Below are positions 17,116 to 24,801 of a DNA stretch of 36,424 bases, in pieces. The translations under genes were made by a program, and so were the position numbers. How positions within the stretch are numbered: the stretch's first letter is position 1; every line of letters begins with the position of its first letter. The stretch is taken from NCBI GenBank assembly GCA_902774925.1, contig CACYKE010000025.1, positions 1 to 36,424 of the forward strand, given 5' to 3'. Under the pieces are notes generated by a model. The model did no database searches. It saw only the letters and a program-made list of their open reading frames with translations, and was not told the origin of the DNA. The DNA comes from an uncultured Prevotellaceae bacterium (lineage in GTDB: Bacteria > Bacteroidota > Bacteroidia > Bacteroidales > Bacteroidaceae).

Positions 17116-18849
17116 TTACATTATTGTCTTTTCCTTGGTGGCAAGCTTCTGCCAGTCCTTGTCGTTATTATACAAGGGCTTGCTGCCAACAGGAATCAGG
17201 AATGTGGCTGCCACGTCCTTGAACGTGCTCTTCGAGATAGATGGCGGCGTCGGGCAGTTCAGCACGACCTCGCGCAGCATTGGGCATTTCTGGAATGCAG
17301 AGCCACCGATTTTCTTCAAGGCTGCCGACAGTTCCACGCGTGTCAGCATGGAACACTCGTAGAAAGCGTCGCTGCCGATGCTTGTCACGGCTACGGGAAT
17401 CTTAATCTCAGTCAGCGATGTGCACTTCTCGAAAGCGTCATCGCCAATCGTCAACAAGGCGGCTGGCAGGCTGATGCTGCTCATCGCGATGCAGCCCTGG
17501 AAGGCCTTCGTGCCGATCTTCCTCACGGTGTTAGGCAGCGAGACGCTGGTCAGGCTTGAGCAACCATTGAACAGACCGTTGGGAACTTCCTCGATGAATC
17601 CTCCGATGCTGGCATTGGTCAACTGACTGCACTTTTCGAAAGCAGAACTGCCAATGCTCTTTACCATCGTGGGGATATTGATGCTGGTCAGGCCACTGCC
17701 CTCGAAAGCCTCGCTCTCAATCTTTGTCAGACTGCTGGGCAGTTCAATGGCGGTCAGCGAGCGGCAACCGTCAAAGGCATTGTTCTTGATAGTCTTTACG
17801 GTTCCGGGGATATTGATATTGTTGAGGTTTGAGCAGCCCTTGAAGGCATCGCTGCCGATATCGTCCAGCGATCCCTGCAGCACGACGGTGGTCAGGCTGT
17901 TACAGTTCTGGAAAGCAGAGCTACCCATCTTCGAGAGGTTCTCGAAACCTACTTCCTGCAACGAGGTGCAGTCCTGGAATGTGTAGCTGCCAATCTTTCT
18001 CACACCTTGCATACGGATGGAACTGAGGCTCTTGCAATTCTCGAACGCTGAGCTGCCAAGTTCGTTGGTGGCGTCGGGCAGTACGACGGTAGTCAGGCTC
18101 TTGCAGCCCTGGAATACGTTATTGTCAATTTCCTGCAGCGTCTCGGGCAACTGTATGTTGGCCAGATTCTCGCAGTTACGGAATGTCTCGTTGTCCAACT
18201 TCTTCAGCGGAGCAAGAATGTTGGCGGTGGTGAGTGCCTTACAGTCCTTGAAGACCTGTGTACCCATCTCCTTCACATTGGCGGGAATCTCGATGACGGC
18301 CAGCGTCTTGCAATCCTCGAAAGCTTCGCTGCCGATGGTGGTCACGTAGCTGGGAATGCTAATGGCCGAAAGGCTCTCGCAGTTCTTGAATGCGGCATTA
18401 TCGATAGTTGTGACAGTCTCGGGGATAGTCATCGTTACCAGCGCCTTGCAGTCCTCGAAACAGCTCTTGCTGATGTTGGTGATGTTCTGTGGCAATATGA
18501 CCGTAGTTAGTGCCTTGGCTCCCGAGAATAGTCCGTTAGGCAACTCGTTGGCCTTAGTTTTCATACCATCCTTGCCTTCAGTGATAGTGGCTTCCGACAG
18601 GTCGACACTCATCACCAGACATTCACCGTTCTTTTCCTTTGCCTTGGTGCGGTTCACAATCTGCTGCATCAGTTTGATGTCGGCACCGTTCATCGGTCCG
18701 CTCACTTTCAGCTCTGTAATCTTAAACCGGTCATCTTCTAAAATCTTTGAAGCCAGCTGGCCTGCTGCGTCCAACTTAACACTTGTACGGCCCTGAGCCA
18801 TAGCCAGCAATGGCATGGCGGCCATAAGGATACAGATAATTCTTTTCAT
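17116..18849 (-). CDS. BspA-like leucine-rich repeat (LRR_5) surface protein
   Basis: The 577-residue protein has a signal peptide (KRIICILMAAMPLLAMAQ) and a short N-terminal domain. About 18-19 tandem LRR units of mostly 23 residues follow, for example SLTTVVLPDATNELGSSAFENC and TSLTEIKIPVAVTSIGSDAFYEC. The units end in an aromatic-x-x-Cys pattern typical of BspA/Treponema-type repeats. A short C-terminal cap (IPVGSKPLYNNDKDWQKL) closes the domain. No T9SS-type sorting domain or anchor is obvious. BspA relatives bind host proteins or other bacteria, but no ligand can be inferred. It sits between trmB and mrp, 33 bases after one and five before the other, an odd place for a surface protein. 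Confidence 0.9.
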   Translation of the reverse strand: MKRIICILMAAMPLLAMAQGRTSVKLDAAGQLASKILEDDRFKITELKVSGPMNGADIKLMQQIVNRTKAKEKNGECLVMSVDLSEATITEGKDGMKTKANELPNGLFSGAKALTTVILPQNITNISKSCFEDCKALVTMTIPETVTTIDNAAFKNCESLSAISIPSYVTTIGSEAFEDCKTLAVIEIPANVKEMGTQVFKDCKALTTANILAPLKKLDNETFRNCENLANIQLPETLQEIDNNVFQGCKSLTTVVLPDATNELGSSAFENCKSLSSIRMQGVRKIGSYTFQDCTSLQEVGFENLSKMGSSAFQNCNSLTTVVLQGSLDDIGSDAFKGCSNLNNINIPGTVKTIKNNAFDGCRSLTAIELPSSLTKIESEAFEGSGLTSINIPTMVKSIGSSAFEKCSQLTNASIGGFIEEVPNGLFNGCSSLTSVSLPNTVRKIGTKAFQGCIAMSSISLPAALLTIGDDAFEKCTSLTEIKIPVAVTSIGSDAFYECSMLTRVELSAALKKIGGSAFQKCPMLREVVLNCPTPPSISKSTFKDVAATFLIPVGSKPLYNNDKDWQKLATKEKTIM

Positions 18850-18882
18850 AACACTTCTTTTTTTAGGTTTGTTATTTTGTTT

Positions 18883-19644
18883 CTATTTTGCTTTGTCCTT
18901 ACTGCTGCGTTTGTCGCGGTGGTACGAGCGGTAGTCGTCCAACTCTATTTCTACGTCGGGCTCCGTCAGTTCTCCGTCGCGAGGCAGGCAGAATTTCATG
19001 TATTTGATATTCAGTCCGCGGGCTATCCACATCCCTTCGTAGTACGTCTGGATGCTGGCGGCAACCGAATCCTTGCACGCGTCGGCATACAGGTCGGTGG
19101 TCTTTACCAATACGGGCAGGTGATTTTTCTCTACCAACAAAGACGTGTAGGTAAACAGAAAGTTCGAGTCCGTCTTTAGGTGTACAAAACCACCGTCCGA
19201 CAGGAACTTGCGGTAGCGCTCCAGAAACCACGTCGAAGTCAGTCTCTTCCTTGGATTCTTCATCTGCGGGTCGCAGAACGTCAGCCAAATTTCCTGCACT
19301 TCGCCCTCGGCAAAGAAGCGGTCGATGATTTCGATGTTCGTGCGCAGGAAGGCCACGTTCTTCAGACCTTCGTTCAGCGCCTGCGTTGCTCCTGTCCACA
19401 TGCGGGCGCCCTTGATGTCGACACCGATGAAGTTCACGTCAGGAAACATCTTTGCCAGCCCGACAGTATATTCCCCTTTACCACAACCCAACTCCAGTAT
19501 GATAGGATTGTCGTTATGGAAATAGTTCTCGCGCCAACGGCCCGTTAGGGGAAAAGCAATGTCTTTCAGCGCCCCGTAAGGGTACTGAAAGACGTTGTTG
19601 TAGGTCGCCATGTCGGCGAATTTAGCCTGTTTGCCTTTGCCCAT
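18883..19644 (-). CDS. trmB: tRNA (guanine-N7-)-methyltransferase
   Basis: This 253-residue cytoplasmic enzyme makes m7G46 in tRNA. The S-adenosylmethionine motif [20 protein letters not shown] lies near residue 50, then [12 protein letters not shown], and the TrmB-specific [16 protein letters not shown] near 137, followed by [20 protein letters not shown]. The N-terminus is rich in Lys, as usual. It begins 12 bases after the ilvE stop on the same strand, so the two are likely cotranscribed. The C-terminus is basic (RSSKDKAK). Confidence 0.95.
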   Translation of the reverse strand: MGKGKQAKFADMATYNNVFQYPYGALKDIAFPLTGRWRENYFHNDNPIILELGCGKGEYTVGLAKMFPDVNFIGVDIKGARMWTGATQALNEGLKNVAFLRTNIEIIDRFFAEGEVQEIWLTFCDPQMKNPRKRLTSTWFLERYRKFLSDGGFVHLKTDSNFLFTYTSLLVEKNHLPVLVKTTDLYADACKDSVAASIQTYYEGMWIARGLNIKYMKFCLPRDGELTEPDVEIELDDYRSYHRDKRSSKDKAK

Positions 19645-19656
19645 TAATGAATGAGA

Positions 19657-20673
19657 TTACTCAATGACAACTGTCGTCCAGCCGTGCTTGTCTTCGATTT
19701 CGCCGTACTGGATGCCGCGCAGGGTATCGAAGAGCTTCTTCGACATTGGACCGGGCTTGTCGCCAAACGAGTAGCGCTTGCCGGTGTCGAGGTCATCGAT
19801 ATATGAGATAGGTGAAATAACGGCGGCTGTTCCGCATGCACCTGCCTCCTCGAAGGTCTCCAGTTCCTCCTCGGGGATGGGACGGCGCTCTACCTTCATG
19901 CCCAGATCTTCTGCTACCTGCATCAAGCTCTTATTTGTGATAGAGGGCAGGATAGACGTTGACTTCGGGGTAATATAGGTGTTGTCCTTGATGCCGAAGA
20001 AGTTGGCGGCACCACACTCGTCCATATATTTCTTCTCCTTGGCGTCCAGGTAAAACTCGCAGGCGTAGCCCTTCTCGTGAGCCAGGTTGTTGGCAAACAA
20101 AGAAGCAGCGTAGTTACCACCTACCTTATACTTACCTGTGCCGAGGGGAGCCGAACGGTCGTAGTCGCGGATAATCACATAAGGATTAGCGGCGAAACCA
20201 CCCTTGAAGTACGGGCCTACGGGTGTGACGAAAATCAGGAAGCAATACTCCTTTGCGGGATGTACACCCACCTGGGCGCTGGTACCGATGAGCAGCGGAC
20301 GGATATAGAGCGTAGCACCACTCTCGTAGGTGGGAATCCACTCCTGATTCAGACGCACCACCTTCTTCACCATCTCCGTGAACAACTCTGTGCTCACCTC
20401 GGGCATCATAATGCCGCGGCAAGTACTCTGCAGACGGGCTGCATTCTCGTCGACGCGGAAGATGCGCACCTTACCGTCGGGACAACGATAAGCCTTCAGA
20501 CCCTCGAATGCCTCCTGACCGTAGTGCAGGCAGGTAGCGGCCATGTGCAGGTTCAGATACTCGTCGGAGCAGACCTCAATCTCGCCCCATTTACCATCAC
20601 GGTAGTAACAACGTACGTTGTAGTCGGTCTTCATGTAGCCGAACGACAAACTACCCCAGTCTAAATTCTTCAT
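19657..20673 (-). CDS. ilvE: Branched-chain amino acid aminotransferase
   Basis: The 338-residue protein is a fold-type IV PLP aminotransferase of the longer BCAT class. YGQEAFEGLKAYR near residue 52 and GTSAQVGVHPAKEY near 130 are typical. The PLP lysine is expected to be Lys183 in KYKVGGNYAAS. ECGAANFFGI and GTAAVISPI near the C-terminus complete the cofactor site. It interconverts leucine, isoleucine and valine with their 2-keto acids. The ATG is followed by the usual MKNLDWGSLSFGYMKTD start. A strong promoter (TTG-N20-TACTTTTG) and a perfect palindrome lie upstream. trmB follows at 12 bases. Confidence 0.96.
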   Translation of the reverse strand: MKNLDWGSLSFGYMKTDYNVRCYYRDGKWGEIEVCSDEYLNLHMAATCLHYGQEAFEGLKAYRCPDGKVRIFRVDENAARLQSTCRGIMMPEVSTELFTEMVKKVVRLNQEWIPTYESGATLYIRPLLIGTSAQVGVHPAKEYCFLIFVTPVGPYFKGGFAANPYVIIRDYDRSAPLGTGKYKVGGNYAASLFANNLAHEKGYACEFYLDAKEKKYMDECGAANFFGIKDNTYITPKSTSILPSITNKSLMQVAEDLGMKVERRPIPEEELETFEEAGACGTAAVISPISYIDDLDTGKRYSFGDKPGPMSKKLFDTLRGIQYGEIEDKHGWTTVVIE

Positions 20674-20713
20674 AATGTTTATGTTTTTATGCTAATTGTT
20701 TACTATTTGTGCG

Positions 20714-20744
20714 CAAAAGTAATCAAAATATCGCTCTTATGCAA
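20714..20744 (-). promoter_or_regulatory. Promoter of ilvE
   Basis: On the - strand a TTG (20742-20744) is separated by 20 bases from TACTTTTG (20714-20721). Both elements fit the Bacteroidota promoter. It diverges from the promoter of the barrel-protein gene. Confidence 0.75.
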
Positions 20745-20764
20745 CATTTTTTAGTGAAAAATGT
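20744..20764. promoter_or_regulatory. Perfect 21-bp palindrome between divergent promoters, candidate operator
   Basis: The sequence is ACATTTTT-N5-AAAAATGT, an exact 8-base inverted repeat. One end touches the ilvE -33 element and the other lies where the -33 element of the divergent gene should be. A dimeric regulator bound here could affect both genes. It could also be a simple hairpin. Confidence 0.5.
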
Positions 20765-20785
20765 CTATTTTCCCTTTTTTCTTGC

Positions 20786-20793
20786 TAATTTTG
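20786..20793 (+). promoter_or_regulatory. Promoter -7 box for the outer-membrane barrel gene
   Basis: TAATTTTG matches TAnnTTTG and lies 53 bases before the ATG at 20847. The -33 position falls in the palindrome at 20744-20764 and has no good TTG. Confidence 0.65.
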
Positions 20794-20846
20794 CAGCCCG
20801 AAATAGAAAAAGGAGCAATTCAGGTAACATATTAATAGATATAACA

Positions 20847-21662
20847 ATGAGAAAAATAATGATGATGGCATTGATCGCAGTCGGTATGACAGCCTTTGCC
20901 AGTGAGAAAAATGACACGACAATTATTGAGAATGCCTACAAAGTGATGGTCATTACCGGCGATTCTGTGCAGACAGTCATGGTTAACGGCAAGGAGGGAA
21001 GTCGGGACTACCGTTATGTGAATTCTATCAAGATTACGGATCCTAACGTTAAGAAATGCAAGCTTGAAAATGATTCAGAGAATAACGGTTTGGACTTTGA
21101 CTTTGGTGTTGGAATCCCCATTGCTACCAATGTTCCCGACGGCTGGGGCTTTTCCGCCAAGTCGTGGGAGATAATTTTGGGTTTACGCTATAAGTACACG
21201 CCCAAAAAGGCGCTGCAGACTTATTCTACGGGTTTATGGCTTAACTGGAGCACTTATGCCCTTAAGTCGGACTATGCGTTTGCCAAGGATGCCAACGATA
21301 TCGTGGTTCTAGGTGCATTCCCTGCCAATGCCAGCGACAAGTATTCGGCAATGAGGATATTCAGTTTGTCTGTTCCGTTCTTCTTCACCCAGCGTTTCGG
21401 TCGTACCAGCGATTTCCGCTTTACGCTCGGTCCTGTCGTGAATTTCAACGTCTATGGACGCATCTATAATGAGTACACTATTGGCGACAACGAGTTCAGC
21501 ATCAACACCAAGGGCTTCGAGTATCGTCCTGTTACGCTCGACATCATGGCTATGTTAAGCTGGCGTCAACTGAGCCTCTTCTGCAAGTATTCACCCATGA
21601 GCGTGCTGAAGAGCGACAAGGGTCCTCAGTTCCGTTCTGTTTCAGTCGGTCTTTTCTTCTAA
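20847..21662 (+). CDS. Putative outer-membrane beta-barrel protein
   Basis: The 271-residue protein has a signal peptide (RKIMMMALIAVGMTAFAS). Alternating hydrophobic strands follow, such as WEIILGLRYKYTP, FRFTLGPVVNFNVYGRIY and FRSVSVGLFF, ending in the terminal Phe typical of outer-membrane barrels. Residues about 20-90 form a short soluble part with VMVITGDSVQTVMVNG. No specific family was recognised. The frame is open upstream to 20709, but the signal sequence and the -7 box at 20786 fix the start at 20847. It is a single-gene unit divergent from ilvE. Its last 21 bases overlap the 3' end of xseB on the other strand. Confidence 0.78.
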   Translation: MRKIMMMALIAVGMTAFASEKNDTTIIENAYKVMVITGDSVQTVMVNGKEGSRDYRYVNSIKITDPNVKKCKLENDSENNGLDFDFGVGIPIATNVPDGWGFSAKSWEIILGLRYKYTPKKALQTYSTGLWLNWSTYALKSDYAFAKDANDIVVLGAFPANASDKYSAMRIFSLSVPFFFTQRFGRTSDFRFTLGPVVNFNVYGRIYNEYTIGDNEFSINTKGFEYRPVTLDIMAMLSWRQLSLFCKYSPMSVLKSDKGPQFRSVSVGLFF

Positions 21663-21845
21663 CTGCTGAATTTTCAGGAGTTCGGCTTCTGTCTTGGTCA
21701 GTTTGTCCTTGCAGAACGCAATCAATCGCTGCGCGGTTTTCAACTGCGCAGCGAGTTCGTCTATGTCGTACTCGTTGGCTTCCATTTTGCGCACGATGGT
21801 TTCCAACTGCGCCAGCGCCTGTTCGTATTTGATGCTTTCTTCCAT
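21642..21845 (-). CDS. xseB: Exodeoxyribonuclease VII small subunit
   Basis: The 67-residue protein matches the XseB pattern: YEQALAQLETIVRKMEANEY, then an acidic-to-leucine helix (DIDELAAQLKTAQRLIAFCK) and a KLTKTEAELLKI tail. It forms a helical hairpin that binds XseA, giving the exonuclease VII complex that degrades single-stranded DNA. It lies 19 bases after xseA. Its stop region overlaps the converging barrel-protein gene by 21 bases. Confidence 0.93.
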   Translation of the reverse strand: MEESIKYEQALAQLETIVRKMEANEYDIDELAAQLKTAQRLIAFCKDKLTKTEAELLKIQQLEEKTD

Positions 21846-21864
21846 AACTCTTATCTATTATCTC

Positions 21865-23094
21865 TTAACTCTTCACAACTGATCGTATTGTTCCCTTTTC
21901 CACTCTCGTTTCTATCTCGTCGCCGGGCTTCAACTGTTGCGGGTCGCGCACGGCCCGTCCATCCTTCAGCGTGATGCTATAGCCGCGACTCAGCAATAGT
22001 TGCGGGTCGAAGCCCTGCAACTTCAGGCTGAGGCTTTCCAACAAGTGCTTTTGGTGGGTCAGTCGTCGCTCGATGGCTATGGGCAGACGGCTTTTCGTTG
22101 TTTCGATGCGGTGGCGCTGGTCGCTTACCATTCGCAAGACGAGGGTAGGGATGAGTGTCGTCAGCGTTGCCATCCTTGCCTTTTGACTGTTTATCCGTTG
22201 GTTGACAGCATAGCTCAGACGCTGGCTGGCATCGTCCAGCCGTTCCAGGACGCGCAGGAGGTTGTCTGTCAGCAAGGCCGCAGCGGCTGTGGGCGTTTTT
22301 ACGCGGGTATTACTAATCATGTCAAGGATACTCTCGTCGCGCTCATGACCGATACCGGTAATGATGGGCAAGGGGAATTGTGCGACGTTCTCAGCCAACG
22401 CCAGCGTGTCGAAACCACTCAGGTCGGCCGTTGCACCACCACCGCGCAGGATACACACCACATCGAAATCGCTGATGTGTTGGTATATCTCGTTTAAGGC
22501 ATCCACGACGGACGCTTCCACCTGCTCGCCTTGCATGATGGCGGGGAATAGCGTCACGTCAAACTTAAAGGCGTAGTCGTTGTCCTCCAGTTGTCGGCAG
22601 AAGTCGCCATAGCCTGCGGCATGCTCTGCGGAGATGACAGCTATGCGTTTGGCGAAGGTGGGAATACGAAGTTCACGTTGCAAGTCGAACACGCCCTCTT
22701 CCTTCAGCTGTCGGATAATCTCCTGACGCTTGCGGGCCATATCGCCGAGGGTATAGGTGGGGTCTATGTCGCTGACAATCCACGAAAATCCGTAGGCTTC
22801 ATGGAACTGGGCATAGACGCGCAGCAGCACCTTCATGCCGGCACGCAGCTGTTGCCCTGTGGTGCGCTCGAAATAGGGCTTTACCATCACCCACGTCTGT
22901 CGCCAACATTTGGCCGATGCTCGTGCTACGGGGGTGGCGGAGCGTTCGTCCTTCTCTATCAGCTCCATGTAGCAATGCCCTCCGTGCTCGCGACACTCCG
23001 ACAGTTCCGCCTCTACCCAATATTCCTCGGGCAGGGCATTCTCGATGGCGTCGTGCACGAGGCCGTTGAGTTCAACCAGTGTCAGTCGCTCCAT
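21865..23094 (-). CDS. xseA: Exodeoxyribonuclease VII large subunit
   Basis: The 409-residue protein begins MERLTLVELN and has an N-terminal OB fold (VEAELSECREHGGHCYMEL) for single-stranded DNA. The catalytic domain carries VISAEHAAGYGDF, CILRGGGATADLSGFD and PIITGIGHERDESILDMI. It cuts single-stranded DNA from both ends together with XseB. A TTG three codons earlier (23101-23103) lies inside a 7-bp repeat and is not needed; the ATG at 23092-23094 fits the family start. It follows the S8 protease gene by 19 bases, and the repeat fills that gap, placing it in the ribosome-binding region. Confidence 0.96.
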   Translation of the reverse strand: MERLTLVELNGLVHDAIENALPEEYWVEAELSECREHGGHCYMELIEKDERSATPVARASAKCWRQTWVMVKPYFERTTGQQLRAGMKVLLRVYAQFHEAYGFSWIVSDIDPTYTLGDMARKRQEIIRQLKEEGVFDLQRELRIPTFAKRIAVISAEHAAGYGDFCRQLEDNDYAFKFDVTLFPAIMQGEQVEASVVDALNEIYQHISDFDVVCILRGGGATADLSGFDTLALAENVAQFPLPIITGIGHERDESILDMISNTRVKTPTAAAALLTDNLLRVLERLDDASQRLSYAVNQRINSQKARMATLTTLIPTLVLRMVSDQRHRIETTKSRLPIAIERRLTHQKHLLESLSLKLQGFDPQLLLSRGYSITLKDGRAVRDPQQLKPGDEIETRVEKGTIRSVVKS

Positions 23095-23097
23095 AAT

Positions 23098-23131
23098 GTT
23101 CAACGTTCAATGTTCAATGTTCAACGTTCAC
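23098..23131. repeat. Heptanucleotide GTTCAAY tandem repeat at the protease-xseA junction
   Basis: The + strand reads GTTCAAC, GTTCAAT, GTTCAAT, GTTCAAC, GTTCAC, nearly five 7-bp units. It encodes the last residues of the S8 protease (VNVEH and stop) and ends four bases before the xseA ATG. Copy-number change would alter both the protease end and the xseA translation signal. Confidence 0.9.
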
Positions 23132-24541
23132 TTTTCCTATCATATACGCCCGCCAGAAGTTGGGCATGCCGTAGCCATAGACGTTGTCGGGATGTTCGCT
23201 GTTTTCGCCCGACTGTCGGACGAGGTTGATGATTTCCTCGGCGCTCTTCTCGGGCATTGCCTGCCACAAGCACGCCATGAGTCCGCAGATGACGGGAGCT
23301 GCAAACGACGTGCCCATATCGCTCATGATGACGCCCCGGCCGTTCACCAGCCGCGTGGGGGCTCCGATGGCCACGACGTCGGGCTTGATACGTTGGTCCT
23401 GCGTGGGACCGACGCTGCTGAAAGGGGCTATCTTGTGGGGCTCGCTATCCATGACGGCTCCTACGCTCATGATGTGGTCGGCGTCGGCTGGCACACCGAT
23501 TTTCTTCCACGTTCCCATGCCCGAATTACCTGCCGAATTGACCAGTATGATACCTTTCGCGGCCAGCATCGATGCCGAGCGGCTGACGAATGCCGTCCTG
23601 CCGTCGAGTTGCCACAGGCGGTACGTCATCCACAGGTGGTCGTATTCGTTGTATCCCAGCGACGAATTGATGAGGTCGCACCCCACGGAGTCGGCAAACT
23701 CGGCGGCCATCGTCCAGTAGTCTTCCTCCACCTCCTGCTCCGTCTGCTGGTCTTCCGAGCGCAGGAGCCAGTAGCTGGCCCTAGGAGCCGTGCCAATATA
23801 ATAATAAGGTACGTTGACGGCCATTGCCGACAGCACCTTCGTCCCGTGGTCGATGCCGTTGAACAGGTTGGGCGCCTCGGGATTGACGAAGTCGCGGCTG
23901 CCGCGGATGTCCACACGCTGGAAGGCGGGAATCTTGTCCACGTTCTTGAATCCTCCGTCGATGACGGCAATCATCATCCCTTCGCCGCGCAGACTGATGC
24001 TGTGCAGGCGTTCGCCCTTCACCGTCGTAATCTGACCTGCTGCCGTGCCATAGACGTTGCCGGGCATGCTGTCACGTTCCTCGAAACGTTCGTGCACCTT
24101 CACCTTCAGCGTCCCTGCGGGCACCGAGTCGGGCGACTGCCACACCAGCCGACTCCCCTTGACGCAGGGCAGCTGGCGGAGGCGCTGAATCAGCGTCGAG
24201 TCCTTGACGCGCACCAACACGGTGTTCTGCCAACGGCTCTCACCGACGATGCTGACGTCCTTGCTTTCGATGAGGCGGACATAGCGGCGACTGACGGGCA
24301 GGTCGGTAGAGTCCACTGCCAGCCCCTGTCGTCTGCGACGTTCCACGCTGCGTCGCGACAGAAATCGGGTAGGGTGTGCCAACAGGTTTGCCGACTCTTG
24401 CTTGTCTGTCAGATAGAGTCGGTAGATAAACCCGGGCGTTCCCTTGTATTTCACGCGCATAGCCGCCTCTTGGTCGGTATTGGCATGCCCCGCGAGCGCT
24501 ATTGTCAGCAGAAACAGAACAACCAGTACGGTCTTATTCAT
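23114..24541 (-). CDS. Secreted S8 (subtilisin-like) serine protease
   Basis: The 475-residue protein has a signal peptide (NKTVLVVLFLLTIALAGHA), a propeptide-like segment with a basic RRSVERRRRQG stretch, and a subtilase domain. The triad is Asp195 (AVIDGGF), His232 (DHGTKV) and Ser412 (GTSFAAP), with VNSAGNSG holding the oxyanion Asn. No C-terminal sorting domain follows, unlike many secreted S8 proteases of the phylum. The start lies inside the end of a 30-codon membrane-peptide gene. Its last codons are formed by the 7-bp repeat at 23098-23131. It is probably periplasmic or secreted; the substrate is unknown. Confidence 0.92.
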   Translation of the reverse strand: MNKTVLVVLFLLTIALAGHANTDQEAAMRVKYKGTPGFIYRLYLTDKQESANLLAHPTRFLSRRSVERRRRQGLAVDSTDLPVSRRYVRLIESKDVSIVGESRWQNTVLVRVKDSTLIQRLRQLPCVKGSRLVWQSPDSVPAGTLKVKVHERFEERDSMPGNVYGTAAGQITTVKGERLHSISLRGEGMMIAVIDGGFKNVDKIPAFQRVDIRGSRDFVNPEAPNLFNGIDHGTKVLSAMAVNVPYYYIGTAPRASYWLLRSEDQQTEQEVEEDYWTMAAEFADSVGCDLINSSLGYNEYDHLWMTYRLWQLDGRTAFVSRSASMLAAKGIILVNSAGNSGMGTWKKIGVPADADHIMSVGAVMDSEPHKIAPFSSVGPTQDQRIKPDVVAIGAPTRLVNGRGVIMSDMGTSFAAPVICGLMACLWQAMPEKSAEEIINLVRQSGENSEHPDNVYGYGMPNFWRAYMIGKVNVEH

Positions 24542-24626
24542 AATTCTTCTCGTTTCGTTTCTTCAGGTAAATCACGACGCCGATAACGATTAATACCACT
24601 ACTGCTGCAATGTGTAACCAATCCAT
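24534..24626 (-). CDS. Small single-span membrane protein, 30 residues
   Basis: Translation gives an N-terminal MDWLH, a hydrophobic helix IAAVVVLIVIGVVIYL and a charged tail KKRNEKNYE. The positive residues after the helix suggest an N-out, C-in orientation. An AGAAGGA sequence sits four bases before the ATG, one of the best ribosome sites in the window. A full promoter lies about 50 bases upstream. The stop overlaps the S8 protease start by eight bases, so translation of the protease is probably coupled to it. No family was recognised; a role with the protease or membrane is speculation. Confidence 0.7.
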   Translation of the reverse strand: MDWLHIAAVVVLIVIGVVIYLKKRNEKNYE

Positions 24627-24674
24627 AATCCTTCTGTTTTATTGAGTTTCTTCTTTATCTTCTTCATCGCGGTG

Positions 24675-24705
24675 CAAATTTAATAATAAAAAACGAGCCC
24701 ACCAA
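24675..24705 (-). promoter_or_regulatory. Promoter of the small-protein/S8 protease/xse operon
   Basis: On the - strand TTG (24703-24705) is followed after 20 bases by TAAATTTG (24675-24682), a complete Bacteroidota promoter. Expected leader to the small-protein ATG is about 43 bases. Confidence 0.78.
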
Positions 24706-24733
24706 ACGATGAGCAAAAAAAATCACATATCGC

Positions 24734-24764
24734 TTGGCGGTATGGGAATTTATTCGTATCTTTG
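24734..24764 (+). promoter_or_regulatory. Promoter of the secreted alpha/beta hydrolase gene
   Basis: TTG (24734-24736) and TATCTTTG (24757-24764) are 20 bases apart. It is divergent from the promoter at 24675-24705 and gives a leader of about 30 bases before the ATG at 24802. Confidence 0.8.
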
Positions 24765-24801
24765 CGGGCAATATTGATAACTAACAAACAAAATATTGCG
24801 T

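Noticed and set aside
23095-23103. TTG start three codons before the xseA ATG
   Set aside because: The codon is part of the 7-bp repeat; the ATG at 23092-23094 matches the family start.
23045-24586. 513-codon + strand frame
   Set aside because: Antisense to the S8 protease, His/Arg-rich and without recognisable domains; caused by codon bias of the real gene.
24599-24667. 22-codon - strand frame (MKKIKKKLNKTEG...) near the transcription start
   Set aside because: It begins almost at the predicted mRNA start and overlaps the better 30-codon frame, which has a ribosome site and membrane helix. It could be a leader peptide but is not supported enough.
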